NCBI RefSeq assembly: GCF_013344475.1
Contig: NZ_JABUOU010000001.1
Span: 930,001 to 994,000, forward strand
Reading direction: 5' to 3'
Source: Martelella limonii
GTDB lineage: Bacteria; Pseudomonadota; Alphaproteobacteria; Rhizobiales; Rhizobiaceae
Length of the DNA: 64,000 nucleotides
Every line of letters starts with the position of its first letter. Within the stretch, counting starts at the first letter, position 1. Position numbers and translations under genes: made by a program. Shown here in pieces: positions 51,043-60,131 of this stretch. The notes under the pieces are model-generated. The model saw only the letters and a program-made list of their open reading frames with translations, did no database searches and was not told the origin of the DNA.

Positions 51043-52278
51043 ATGACCACCCTCCTGATCAAGAACGCCCGCATTGTTGACGGCACCTCGACCGAGCCGA
51101 CCGCGCCGATGCAGATCGCCATTGAAGACGGCCGCATCCGCGATGTCGCACCCTCGGTTTCCTTCAGCGCCGACGAAGAACTCGACCTCGACGGCCTGAC
51201 GGTGATGCCGGGGCTGATCGACTGCCACGTCCACACCATCGCCTCCTCCGCCAATCTCGGTCTCAACGCCTCGCTTCCCTCCTCGCTTGTGGCTGCGCGC
51301 GCAGCCACGCTGATGAAGAACATGATCATGCGCGGCTTCACCACGGTGCGCGATCTTGGCGGCGCCGACCGCGGTCTCCAGTTGGCCGTGGAAGAAGGTC
51401 ACTTCACCGCGCCGCGCCTGGTGATCTGTGGCAAGGCCTTGTCCCAGACCGGCGGCCACACCGATTACCGCGGCCCCTACGACAACCGCGACGTCAGCTG
51501 GTACGCCCAGGCGCTCGGAACGCTTGGCCGGATCTGCGACGGCAAGCCGGAGCTGATGCGGGCCGCCCGCGAAGAGCTGAAAGGCGGAGCCCAGTTTCTG
51601 AAGGTAATGGCAGATGGCGGCGTTTCGTCACCCTCCGACCCGGTCGGCTATCTGGTGTACTCGGTCGATGAGCTGAAGGCGCTCGTCGAAATCGCCAACG
51701 GTTTCGGCACCTATGTCGCGGCCCACCTTTACGCCGATGCGGCGATCGTTCGGGCGCTCGACTGCGGCATCACCTGCATCGAGCACGGCAACCTGATCGG
51801 CGACGAGACCATCAAGCGCGTGGCGCGCGAAGGCGCGGTCGTGGTGCCGACCAACATCACCTACGATCTGCTGGCCCGCAAGGGCGCCGAGTTCGGCCTG
51901 CCGCCGGAATCGGTTGCCAAGGTAGCGGATGTGCGCGAGGCCGGTCTCGAGCGCCTGGTGAAGCTATTCGAAGCGGGCGTGACCATGGGCTACGGCTCTG
52001 ACCTTCTGGGCGGGATGCAGACCGAGCAGTCGGGCGAGTTTCCGCTGCGGGGTCGCTTTATTCCTTCCGATGCCGTGATCCGGTCCGCGACCGTCGACGC
52101 TGCCAAGGTGCTCAGGATGGAAGGCGAGGTCGGCGTGATTGCGCCCGGCGCCCATGCCGACATCATCGCCGTTGACGGCAACCCGCTCGAAAACCTCGAT
52201 CTCCTGACCGGTCAGGGCGCGCACATGCCGCTGATCATGCAGGGCGGCCGCGCCATCAAGAAGGCATCGAGCCTCTGA
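51043..52278 (+). CDS. Amidohydrolase family metal-dependent hydrolase
   Basis: 411-residue TIM-barrel amidohydrolase, of the Xaa-Pro dipeptidase/imidazolonepropionase-like group. HxH motif in GLIDCHVHTIASS, carbamylated-Lys region QFLKVMADGGVSSPSDPVGY, metal-His segments VAAHLYADAAI and CIEHGNLIG, and the final Asp in MGYGSDLLGGM. No signal peptide. Last gene of the TRAP/GAF operon. A cyclic amide, dipeptide or N-acyl amino acid imported by the TRAP system is a sensible substrate; the true one is unknown. Confidence 0.88.
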   Translation: MTTLLIKNARIVDGTSTEPTAPMQIAIEDGRIRDVAPSVSFSADEELDLDGLTVMPGLIDCHVHTIASSANLGLNASLPSSLVAARAATLMKNMIMRGFTTVRDLGGADRGLQLAVEEGHFTAPRLVICGKALSQTGGHTDYRGPYDNRDVSWYAQALGTLGRICDGKPELMRAAREELKGGAQFLKVMADGGVSSPSDPVGYLVYSVDELKALVEIANGFGTYVAAHLYADAAIVRALDCGITCIEHGNLIGDETIKRVAREGAVVVPTNITYDLLARKGAEFGLPPESVAKVADVREAGLERLVKLFEAGVTMGYGSDLLGGMQTEQSGEFPLRGRFIPSDAVIRSATVDAAKVLRMEGEVGVIAPGAHADIIAVDGNPLENLDLLTGQGAHMPLIMQGGRAIKKASSL

Positions 52279-52335
52279 CCCGACCGTCAAATCCCCTTGC
52301 CCGTCGCCTTTAAGCAGCGGGCAATTCATCACAGA

Positions 52336-52358
52336 CCGGCGCGGGCTCGCCGCGCCGG
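52336..52358. terminator. GC-rich hairpin between convergent genes
   Basis: CCGGCGCGG/CCGCGCCGG is a 9-bp perfect stem with loop GCTCG between the amidohydrolase and the convergent lsrG. It lacks a T-run on either side. Confidence 0.55.
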
Positions 52359-52389
52359 ACCTTCCAGGCCCGGCCGGCGTGTTGCGCCA

Positions 52390-52689
52390 TCACAGAAATT
52401 CGGCCATTTCCGCACGGTAGAATGTCTTTGTGCGCGGCCCGGCGAGGATCGGATCGATGCGGCGGACGCATTCCTGGTAATGCTCTGTCTTGCGATGCGC
52501 ATCGACCGCCTCTTCCGAGGTGAAGACCTCGTAGATCAGGAAGCTGTTATCGTCTTCCGGGTCTCTTAGGACATCGAACCTGACATTGCCGGGCTCCTTG
52601 CGCGTTCCCTCATAATTGATACGGAACGCTTCGATGAACTCCGCCGCATGTCCTTCCTTGACTGCGATGCTAACCAACTGAACAAGCAT
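52390..52689 (-). CDS. lsrG: (4S)-4-hydroxy-5-phosphonooxypentane-2,3-dione isomerase
   Basis: 99-residue protein of the antibiotic-biosynthesis-monooxygenase fold, matching LsrG, which isomerises phospho-AI-2 for breakdown. Seen: MLVQLVSIAVKEGHAAEFIEAFRINYEGTRKEPGNVRFDVLRDPEDDNSFLIYEVFTSEEAVDAHRKTEHY, including the family's E-P-G-x-x-x-F-D-V-L and the HRKTEHY helix. ATG at 52689 begins LVQLVSIAV, the typical start of this fold. It follows lsrK by 40 bases and lies in the lsr region. Confidence 0.9.
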   Translation of the reverse strand: MLVQLVSIAVKEGHAAEFIEAFRINYEGTRKEPGNVRFDVLRDPEDDNSFLIYEVFTSEEAVDAHRKTEHYQECVRRIDPILAGPRTKTFYRAEMAEFL

Positions 52690-52729
52690 ATCTAAATTCC
52701 CGGTTTGGTATTGAAACTGTTGTAAGATT

Positions 52730-54298
52730 CTAAAGTCCCGGCGCTTTCCACATTGCGGTGGTGACGCCTTCGTCAACGAGTTGAAGCTGCAGTTCATAGG
52801 CCCGCGCCCAGCGTTCGCCTGCTTCATCGTAGATCTGCTTGTGCCCTGCATCCGGCTCGAACCGCTGATCCCAGCGGATCCAGGCGTTCGCCGCCTCCGC
52901 CATATCCGCATAAAGCCCGGCCCCCACGGCAGCGGCAGCGGCGCAGCCGAACGCGGTCGCCTCCTTCACCACCGGCGTGACCACCGGGATGCCCGTCGCG
53001 CTTGAAAGGATCTGGGCCCAGTGCGCGGATTTTGCCGCGCCGGCCGCAAACACGATCTTGTCCGGCGTAATCCCCGAAAGCGTGAATATCCGGGAAAGGT
53101 TGCGGGCAGCCACGATCGCTGCATTTTCCTGAAGCGCACGGAAGATCGCGGCCTTGCCGGAGCGCTCCGGATCAATCGACAGGTTCAGGAGCGAAGGTGC
53201 GGCGTGATACCATTTGCCGTAATGCATGACGTCGGAGAAGATCGGGATGATGCCGTAGGCGCCAGGCGGCACGGCCCTCGCCTTCTCCTCAAGCAGCGTG
53301 TAAGCGTCGCCCTCGCTTCCCGCCTTCAGCACTTCTTCTGCGCCGAAACTGTCACGGAACCAGCGCATGACTGCGCCAACGAAGAAGCTGATCGCTTCGG
53401 CCTGATTGAGACCGGCAACGACATGCGGGTTGATGCGCAGATCCATCGACGGGTCGGTGAGCCTCGGCGAGACATTGACGATCTGCTGCCAGAACGTTCC
53501 GCCAAGCACGGCGCAATCGCCCTCCTTGACGAGCCCGGTCCCCGCAGTGCCAATCTGGCAATCGCCGCCGCCCATGACGACGGGAATGCCGGCGGCAAGA
53601 CCGGTCTCCGCCGCCGCCTTTTCCGTCACGCTTCCGATGACTGTGCCGGTTTCGACGCAATCAGGGAAAATGTCATCTTTCAATCCGGCGCGGCTCATGG
53701 CGCTCGGTTGCCAGTCGCGCGCCTTCAGATCGAAGAGCCCGGTGGTGCCCGCATTGGAGGGGTCGCTGGCAATGACGCCGGAGAGGCGCGCAAGCACCCA
53801 GTCCGAAAGCATGGCTATGCGGTGCGTGCGCTCGTAGATTTCGGGCAGGTTTCGTTTCAGCCACAACAGGCGCGGCAAAGCGCCGAGCGCAAAGGTCTGG
53901 CCGGATTCCGCGTAGAGTTCCGCCTCAAGTGCAGGGTGTGCCTGTTTCAGTGCGCCGACTTCGCTCCCCGCCCGGCTGTCGACATTGGCGCAGGCCCAGA
54001 TCTCGCGGCCGTCACGATCGAACAGCACAAAGGCTTCCCGCATGCTGGTGGCGCTGACGGCGGCGATATCGCTGCCGGAAATCCCTGCCTTTTGAAGGGC
54101 GGAACGAATTGCGCGCGAAAGCAGCGCCCAGTTCCCTTCGACGTCGAAATCCATCGAGCCTTCAAAGCGCGGGTCAGGCTTGTGCCACCATTCCTGCTGC
54201 GCGCTTGCGATCTGCTCGCCTGTCGCATTGAAGATCACGGCGCGTCCGCTGCCCGTGCCCGCATCGATTGCGAGCAGATAGGTGTTCTTGCCGCTCAT
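52730..54298 (-). CDS. lsrK: Autoinducer-2 kinase
   Basis: FGGY-type kinase of 522 residues that phosphorylates imported AI-2 (DPD), locking it in the cell. Features of LsrK: YLLAIDAGTGSGRAVIFN, WWHKPDPRFEGSMDFDVEGNW, AAVSATSMREAFVLFD, SDPSNAGTTGLFDLKARDW, VMGGGDCQIGTAGTGLV and FAAGAAKSAHWAQILSSATGIPV. The stop of lsrR overlaps its start by four bases (ATGA), so both are cotranscribed leftward. Phospho-AI-2 is the inducer of LsrR. Confidence 0.94.
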   Translation of the reverse strand: MSGKNTYLLAIDAGTGSGRAVIFNATGEQIASAQQEWWHKPDPRFEGSMDFDVEGNWALLSRAIRSALQKAGISGSDIAAVSATSMREAFVLFDRDGREIWACANVDSRAGSEVGALKQAHPALEAELYAESGQTFALGALPRLLWLKRNLPEIYERTHRIAMLSDWVLARLSGVIASDPSNAGTTGLFDLKARDWQPSAMSRAGLKDDIFPDCVETGTVIGSVTEKAAAETGLAAGIPVVMGGGDCQIGTAGTGLVKEGDCAVLGGTFWQQIVNVSPRLTDPSMDLRINPHVVAGLNQAEAISFFVGAVMRWFRDSFGAEEVLKAGSEGDAYTLLEEKARAVPPGAYGIIPIFSDVMHYGKWYHAAPSLLNLSIDPERSGKAAIFRALQENAAIVAARNLSRIFTLSGITPDKIVFAAGAAKSAHWAQILSSATGIPVVTPVVKEATAFGCAAAAAVGAGLYADMAEAANAWIRWDQRFEPDAGHKQIYDEAGERWARAYELQLQLVDEGVTTAMWKAPGL

Positions 54299-55251
54299 GC
54301 GTCCCGCTCCCTGATCTTCATCAGCCCCTCCGCCGTGGTCTCGTCGGTAATCAGAATACCGGCAAACCGTCCGCGCAACGCGGCGTGGATCGCCTGAACC
54401 TTGTGCAGGCCGCCGGCCGCCGCGATTACCTTTTCCGCGCGCGACAGGCCGGCGAGCTTCACGCCGATCACGCGGTCGTGGAAAGGCAGATCGAGGACTT
54501 CGCCCTGCTCGTTGAAGAACTGGCAGAGAATATCGCCGACCGCACCCTTGCGCCGCAGCGGCTCTATCTCGTCGGGCGTGACATATCCGGACCGCACCAC
54601 CGTCGACGACGGCGAAATTTCTCCGATGCCCACCAGCTGGTAGGAGGCGTTCAGCGCCATATCGAGAAGATTGGCGACAGCCGGCTCGTGGCTGAGCGTA
54701 TTGGCAACGGCGGGATCGCGGACGACCAGCGGCGCCGGCACCAGATGAACACTGCTGCCCCAGTTGGCAGTGCGCATGCCGTCGACATATGTGCCAACAC
54801 CGCCGGTGAGGCTGACAAGACCGATACTGCGCTCATTGGCGACATGGCCCAGGCGCTGCATCGTGTTCGAAACCGTCTCACCCCAGCCGACCGCAAGCAG
54901 ATCGCCCGGTTGCAATCTCTGCATCAGAAACTGCGCGGCAGCCTGGCCGAGGCGGTCGCTTGGATTGTCCTCGGGAAGCTTCGGAACGACATAGGCTTCC
55001 TGCAGGCCGTAACGCTCCTTCACCTCCCGCTCCAGCGTGAGACAGCCCTGATAACGGGAATTGATGCGCACCTGGATGATGCCGGATCTGCGCCCGCTCT
55101 CCAGGAGCCGCGACACCTTGATGCGCGACATGCCAAGCTTTTCGCCGATGTCGCTCTGGGTCAGGCCGTCATTGTAATAGTACCACGCGATACGGGTGAG
55201 CATTTCCTCGTCCGTATCCGCATAACTCCAGTCGCCCGCGTCTGCGCTCAT
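54295..55251 (-). CDS. lsrR: LsrR, AI-2-responsive SorC-family repressor
   Basis: 318-residue SorC/DeoR-type regulator. N-terminal HTH (RIAWYYYNDGLTQSDIGEKLGMSRIKVSRLLESGRRSGIIQVRI) and a C-terminal sugar-phosphate-binding domain (GDLLAVGWGETVSNTMQRLG, VSLTGGVGTYVDGMRTANWGSS). Phospho-AI-2 binding releases it from DNA. GAGGGAAG precedes ATG at 55251, while an upstream in-frame start at 55338 would add residues without ribosome site. It diverges from lsrA, and a 17-base palindrome lies between them. Confidence 0.93.
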   Translation of the reverse strand: MSADAGDWSYADTDEEMLTRIAWYYYNDGLTQSDIGEKLGMSRIKVSRLLESGRRSGIIQVRINSRYQGCLTLEREVKERYGLQEAYVVPKLPEDNPSDRLGQAAAQFLMQRLQPGDLLAVGWGETVSNTMQRLGHVANERSIGLVSLTGGVGTYVDGMRTANWGSSVHLVPAPLVVRDPAVANTLSHEPAVANLLDMALNASYQLVGIGEISPSSTVVRSGYVTPDEIEPLRRKGAVGDILCQFFNEQGEVLDLPFHDRVIGVKLAGLSRAEKVIAAAGGLHKVQAIHAALRGRFAGILITDETTAEGLMKIRERDA

Positions 55252-55275
55252 CGGCTTCCCTCGTCCCAGTTCATG

Positions 55276-55303
55276 AACATTTGAATATCTTAAAAACATT
55301 TGA
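55276..55303. repeat. Direct repeat AACATTTGA in lsrR-lsrA region
   Basis: AACATTTGA occurs at 55276-55284 and 55295-55303, 19 bases apart, close to the lsrR start and partly overlapping the palindrome GTTCATGAAC (55269-55278). It may be a second regulator-binding site. Confidence 0.45.
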
Positions 55304-55362
55304 TCCGTCAACGGATATGCACGATTAAAAATTCGCACTCATTCAAAGCACTGATTTCCAAT

Positions 55363-55379
55363 AATAATTCTGAATTATT
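55363..55379. promoter_or_regulatory. Palindromic operator candidate for LsrR
   Basis: AATAATTC-T-GAATTATT is a perfect 17-base palindrome (8-bp arms) in the centre of the divergent lsrR-lsrA region, the best candidate for the LsrR operator. Assignment is inference. Confidence 0.6.
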
Positions 55380-55495
55380 GTATCCTCGGCCGTGAAAATC
55401 GCAGGATATGAATTGTTGATCATATTGACGGAGCACGCTCACTGTGATCGAATGTTCGCAAGGTGGAGCATTTGAACAGGCGAGGAGGACGCGCG

Positions 55496-56992
55496 ATGTC
55501 GACAGCCGGGAGGGCTGCACAGCTGACCGATATCTGGAAGTCCTATGGGCCCGTCCCGGTGCTGAAGGGCGTCACGCTGACGCTGGGCATCGGCGAGGTG
55601 CACGCGCTTCTGGGTGGCAATGGCGCCGGCAAGTCCAGTCTCATGAAGGTGATGTCCGGGGTCATCGCTGCCAATTCCGGATCCGTGGAGATCAACGGAC
55701 AGGCGCTTTCGACCCCCTCGCCGGCCGCTGCGCAGAAGCTCGGGCTCTATTTCGTCCCGCAGGAGGCGCATATCTTCCCGAACCAGACGGTTCTGGAAAA
55801 CATCTGCCTCGGCCTGAAGCGGTCTGCGAGAGCCATGCGTCCCCGTGTCGAGCAATTGCTCGGAGAACTTTCGGTCTCTCTGGACCTCGACCAGGAGGCC
55901 GCAGGGCTCGAGATTGCCGAACGGCAGATCGTCGAGATCCTGCGCGGCATGATCCGCGACGCCAAGGTCCTCATTCTCGACGAGCCCACCTCGGCGCTGA
56001 CGCCGTTCGAGACCCGCGCCCTGTTTGAAAGGGTGCGCAGCCTGCAGGCGCAAGGCGTCGGAATTTTCTTCATCTCCCACAAGCTGCGTGAAATCCGCGA
56101 AATCTGCGGAACGATCAGCGTGCTGCGCGACGGCGCGATCGTGCTCTCCGGCCCGCTTTCGGACTTCTCCGATGACGAGATCGTCGATGCGATGAGCCGC
56201 GTTGACAACGCCGAAAGCGCCGATGCCCCCTTACGGACGCCACAGACCATTTCCCATGTCGGGCGTGCGCGGCTCTCCGTGAGAAATCTGAGCGGCGAAG
56301 GTTTCGCCAATATCGACATGGATGTCCATGCCGGAGAAATTCTCGGCCTTGCCGGTGTCGTTGGCGCAGGCCGCACGGAGTTTGCCGAAACCCTGTTCGG
56401 CCTTCGCCCCCAGTCCGAAGGCACCGTCACACTCGAAGGCGCCGCCTTCGCCAAACGCTCTCCGCGACGCTCGATCGACCTTGGCCTCGTCTATCTGCCG
56501 GAAGATCGCCAGCAGCACGGCCTGTTTCTGGAAGCGCCGCTCTTCTGGAACGCATCCTCCTATCTGGTCCACCGCCTGCCCTTCTTTCTGCGTGCAGGAC
56601 AGGAAAGGCTGACATTCGACGGTTTCCGCTCGGACATGGGCATCGTCTGCACGGGGCCGGGCCAGGAGGCCAAGGGGCTTTCCGGCGGCAATCAGCAGAA
56701 GGTGCTGATGGCAAAATGCCTCTCGGCAAGCCCCAAGGTGCTCATTCTGGATGAACCGACCCGCGGCGTCGATGTCGCCGCCAGAAACGACATTTACGCA
56801 TTGATCCGCGAACTTGCCGCAAAAGGCGTCGCGATCATTCTCATTTCCTCGGATTTCGATGAGATCGAAGCGCTTGCCGACCGCGTGCAGGTCATGGCCT
56901 TCGGCAGACTTGCCGGTGAAATCAGAAGCGAGATCGCCGTTGACGCGATCGCGCGCATGGCATTCGGAGCGGGAGAAAACGCCCATGCTTGA
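55496..56992 (+). CDS. lsrA: AI-2 import ABC transporter ATP-binding protein
   Basis: 498-residue double-domain ABC ATPase of the sugar type. First domain: Walker A GGNGAGKSSLMKVMSG, signature-like EIAERQIVEILRGMI, Walker B LILDEPTSAL. Second domain: AGVVGAGRTEFAETLFG (degenerate Walker A as usual for this family), signature LSGGNQQKVLMAKCLSASPKVLILDEPTRGVD. ATG at 55496 follows AGGAGGA at 55482-55489. It diverges from lsrR and overlaps lsrC by eight bases. Confidence 0.94.
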   Translation: MSTAGRAAQLTDIWKSYGPVPVLKGVTLTLGIGEVHALLGGNGAGKSSLMKVMSGVIAANSGSVEINGQALSTPSPAAAQKLGLYFVPQEAHIFPNQTVLENICLGLKRSARAMRPRVEQLLGELSVSLDLDQEAAGLEIAERQIVEILRGMIRDAKVLILDEPTSALTPFETRALFERVRSLQAQGVGIFFISHKLREIREICGTISVLRDGAIVLSGPLSDFSDDEIVDAMSRVDNAESADAPLRTPQTISHVGRARLSVRNLSGEGFANIDMDVHAGEILGLAGVVGAGRTEFAETLFGLRPQSEGTVTLEGAAFAKRSPRRSIDLGLVYLPEDRQQHGLFLEAPLFWNASSYLVHRLPFFLRAGQERLTFDGFRSDMGIVCTGPGQEAKGLSGGNQQKVLMAKCLSASPKVLILDEPTRGVDVAARNDIYALIRELAAKGVAIILISSDFDEIEALADRVQVMAFGRLAGEIRSEIAVDAIARMAFGAGENAHA

Positions 56993-58019
56993 GGCCTTTT
57001 CACGTAACAGGGTACTGACGCTGCTTGTCGTGCTGGTCATTGCATCGCTTGCTGCAGGCGCCTTTGCGCCCGGATATCTGTCTCTTGCAACCGCGTCCGT
57101 GGTGCTCTCGAACAGCCTTGTGCTGGCGCTCATTTCGCTTGGCACGATGGTGGTGATCATCACCCGCAATATCGACGTTTCCAGTGGTTCCGTTCTGGGT
57201 CTAAGTGCAGTCGTTCTCGGCCTCACGCTGAATGCGGGCGCAAGCCTGCCGCTTGCGATTGCGCTGTGCATTGCCACAGGCATCGTGGCAGGCGCGGTCA
57301 ACGGCCTGCTTGTGGCCTATCTCGGCATTCCTTCAATCGTGGCGACGCTTGGAACGCTTGGCTTCTTTCGCGGCCTCATGCTCGCCATGACCGGCGGGCG
57401 CTGGATCGAGGATTTGCCGCAGGGCCTGAAGTCGCTCGCCGCCAATGCCACAATCGGGATCTCCGTGCTGACCCTCATCGTCTTCGCCGTGCTGATCCTG
57501 ATCTGGCTCCTTCTTCGCGCCACCCGCTTCGGCCGCGCCTTCTATGCCGTCGGCGACAATCACGCGGCGGCGCATCATCTGGGCATTCCGGTCAGGCTGG
57601 TGCAATTCACCGCCTTCGTCGTGACCGGTATCTGCGCCGCACTTGCGGGCCTGACCTTTGCCGCGCAGATCGGCTTCATCCCCAACCAGGCCGGCAACGG
57701 CGTGGAACTCAAGGCGATCGCCGTCAATGTTCTGGGCGGCGTCAGCCTGCTTGGCGGAACCGGCTCCGTCGGTGGCGTCATCGCAGCGGTTCTGTTCCTG
57801 ACATCTATCGACAGCGCGCTCGTCTTCCTGAAGATCCCAGCCTACTGGAACGACTTCATCGCCGGCGCCATTCTGCTGTCCGTCATCCTTCTCGACGGCC
57901 GCATCCGCCTGATCGTCAGCCGCCGCATCCGCGCCAAGCGCTACGCCGTGCACGACCGGACTGAAAGGCCCACAGAAATCTCCACGACCACGCCCGCACA
58001 TGCCGGAGCTGACCAATGA
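56985..58019 (+). CDS. lsrC: AI-2 import ABC transporter permease
   Basis: Permease of 344 residues with about nine membrane segments of the ribose/AI-2 type. Features: LGTMVVIITRNIDVSSGSVLGLSAVV, LGIPSIVATLGTLGFFRGLML and VLGGVSLLGGTGSVGGVIAAVLFLTSID. ATG at 56985 overlaps the lsrA stop; the 3' end shares ATGA with lsrD. Probably pairs with LsrD as a heterodimer. Confidence 0.92.
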   Translation: MLEAFSRNRVLTLLVVLVIASLAAGAFAPGYLSLATASVVLSNSLVLALISLGTMVVIITRNIDVSSGSVLGLSAVVLGLTLNAGASLPLAIALCIATGIVAGAVNGLLVAYLGIPSIVATLGTLGFFRGLMLAMTGGRWIEDLPQGLKSLAANATIGISVLTLIVFAVLILIWLLLRATRFGRAFYAVGDNHAAAHHLGIPVRLVQFTAFVVTGICAALAGLTFAAQIGFIPNQAGNGVELKAIAVNVLGGVSLLGGTGSVGGVIAAVLFLTSIDSALVFLKIPAYWNDFIAGAILLSVILLDGRIRLIVSRRIRAKRYAVHDRTERPTEISTTTPAHAGADQ

Positions 58020-59017
58020 AAAAGATCCTCTTCCGCTGGGAAACAGCGCTGCTCTTGATGCTGATCGTGGAGCTTGCCATTTTCGGGCTGATCAATCCGC
58101 GATTCCTCAACGTTTCGAACCTGATCTACGGCATCTCGGACTTCGTGCAGATCGGCATTGTCGCCCTGCCGCTGACACTGGTCATCATCGCCGGCGGGAT
58201 CGACGTGTCCTTTGCCTCCGTCATCGGCTTTGCCGCGATCTCCTTCGGCATTTCGAACTATTTCGGCATGCCCCTGCCGGTCTCGATCGCCGTTGCACTA
58301 ATCGTCGGTGGGCTTTGCGGGCTTCTCAACGCCTGCGTCATCCATTTCTCGAAAATCCAGCCGCTGGTGGTGACGCTTGGAAGCCTCTATCTGTTTCAGG
58401 GTGCGGCAACCGTGGTCTCCGGCCTTGCAGGCGCGGGCGGCTATGAAGGGATCGGCAACTTCCCGGATTCTTTCACCGCTTTCGGCTATGCCGAATTCAT
58501 GGGCATCCCCGCCCCAACACTGCTGTTCATCGCGCTTGCCGCCGTGCTGATCGTGCTGCTGCACATGACCCGGTTCGGCCGCGCTGTGTTCCTGACAGGT
58601 CAGTCGGAAAGCGCGGCCCGTTTCTCAGGCATCCCCGTCACCCGCGTGCAGACCATCACCTATGTGATCACCGGCATCTGCGCCGCGATTGCAGGCCTCG
58701 CGCTCTCGGCCTATTTCGGCTCCGCGCGCGTCGACCTCGGCTCGGCCACACTGTTGCCGGCCGTGACCGCAGCCGTGCTCGGGGGCGCATCCATCTATGG
58801 CGGACAGGGCTCCATCATCGGAACCCTGATCGCCACCTTCGTCATTGGCTACCTGCAGCAGGGGCTGCAGGCCGTCGGTGTTCCAAGCCAGATTTCCAGC
58901 GCACTTTCGGGAGGGTTGCTGGTTGTAGCGGTCGCATTGCGTCATGGCACGACAATGCTTGCCGATTTCATCGCTGTCGCGCGTCAGCAGAATGCAAAGC
59001 GGGCGTCAGTTTCTTAA
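58016..59017 (+). CDS. lsrD: AI-2 import ABC transporter permease
   Basis: Second permease, 333 residues, same fold as Lsr[61 protein letters not shown] and [41 protein letters not shown]. It follows lsrC with a four-base overlap (ATGA) and is 14 bases before lsrB. Confidence 0.92.
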   Translation: MKKILFRWETALLLMLIVELAIFGLINPRFLNVSNLIYGISDFVQIGIVALPLTLVIIAGGIDVSFASVIGFAAISFGISNYFGMPLPVSIAVALIVGGLCGLLNACVIHFSKIQPLVVTLGSLYLFQGAATVVSGLAGAGGYEGIGNFPDSFTAFGYAEFMGIPAPTLLFIALAAVLIVLLHMTRFGRAVFLTGQSESAARFSGIPVTRVQTITYVITGICAAIAGLALSAYFGSARVDLGSATLLPAVTAAVLGGASIYGGQGSIIGTLIATFVIGYLQQGLQAVGVPSQISSALSGGLLVVAVALRHGTTMLADFIAVARQQNAKRASVS

Positions 59018-59031
59018 GGAGGAGAACGAAA

Positions 59032-60063
59032 ATGAAGAATTCTGGTTTCAAGACGGGTATTTTCGGCGCGGCATTGCTCGCCGGTTCGATGCTGACGGCG
59101 GGAGCCGCCTTTGCATCGGAGCAGATCGCCTTCATTCCGAAGCTTGTGGGCGTCGGCTTTTTCACCAGCGGCGGCGCCGGTGCGGTTGCGGCCGGCAAGG
59201 AGCTTGGCGACGAGGTGACCTATGACGGGCCGACCGAGCCGAGCGTCTCCGGTCAGGTGCAGTTCATCAACAACTACGTGAACCAGGGCTACAAGGCGAT
59301 CATCGTCTCCTCCGTTTCGCCCGATGGTCTCTGCCCGGCGCTGAAGCGCGCCATGGCCCGCGATGTGCTGGTCATGACCTGGGACAGCGACGTCAACCCG
59401 GAATGCCGCAGCTACTACGTAAACCAGGGCACGCCGGAACAGCTTGGCAGCCTTCTGGTGGAGATGGCGGCCGAAGGCGTTACCAAGGACAAGGCGAAGG
59501 TGGCCTTCTTCTATTCGAGCCCGACGGTCACCGACCAGAATGCATGGGCGAACGCCGCCAAGGAAAAGATTGCCAAGGAGCATCCGGGCTGGGAAATCGT
59601 GACCACGCAATATGGTTACAACGATGCCCAGAAATCGCTGCAGACCGCGGAAAGCATCCTGCAGACCTATCCGGACCTCGATGCGATCATCGCGCCCGAT
59701 GCCAATGCGCTTCCCGCAGCAGCCCAGGCCGCTGAAAACCTGAAGCGGGCGGACGACGTCACCATTGTCGGCTTCTCCACGCCGAACGTCATGCGCCCCT
59801 ATATCGAACGCGGCACGATCGACCGTTTCGGCCTTTGGGACGTCACTCAGCAGGGCAAGATCTCTGTCTATGTCGCTGATCATGTTCTAAAAAACGGCCC
59901 GATGAAGGTAGGCGACACGCTCGATATTCCGGGCATCGGAACCGTCACGGTCTCGCCCAACAGCGTCCAGGGCTATGACTATGAGGCTGATGGGAACGGC
60001 ATCATCCTGCTGCCGGAGCGGACCGTCTTCACCAAGGACAATATCAACGATTTCGACTTCTGA
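59032..60063 (+). CDS. lsrB: Autoinducer-2-binding protein
   Basis: Periplasmic receptor of 343 residues, signal peptide ending AGAAFA, then [58 protein letters not shown], the LsrB opening. Key ligand region [28 protein letters not shown] and the C-terminal half [55 protein letters not shown] resemble enteric and rhizobial LsrB. GGAGGAGAA precedes ATG. Confidence 0.93.
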   Translation: MKNSGFKTGIFGAALLAGSMLTAGAAFASEQIAFIPKLVGVGFFTSGGAGAVAAGKELGDEVTYDGPTEPSVSGQVQFINNYVNQGYKAIIVSSVSPDGLCPALKRAMARDVLVMTWDSDVNPECRSYYVNQGTPEQLGSLLVEMAAEGVTKDKAKVAFFYSSPTVTDQNAWANAAKEKIAKEHPGWEIVTTQYGYNDAQKSLQTAESILQTYPDLDAIIAPDANALPAAAQAAENLKRADDVTIVGFSTPNVMRPYIERGTIDRFGLWDVTQQGKISVYVADHVLKNGPMKVGDTLDIPGIGTVTVSPNSVQGYDYEADGNGIILLPERTVFTKDNINDFDF

Positions 60064-60131
60064 TCGACATCCAACAGAGGAGACGGGCGATCACGGTCGC
60101 CCGTCCCATTCTTGATAACGGGACATCTGAC

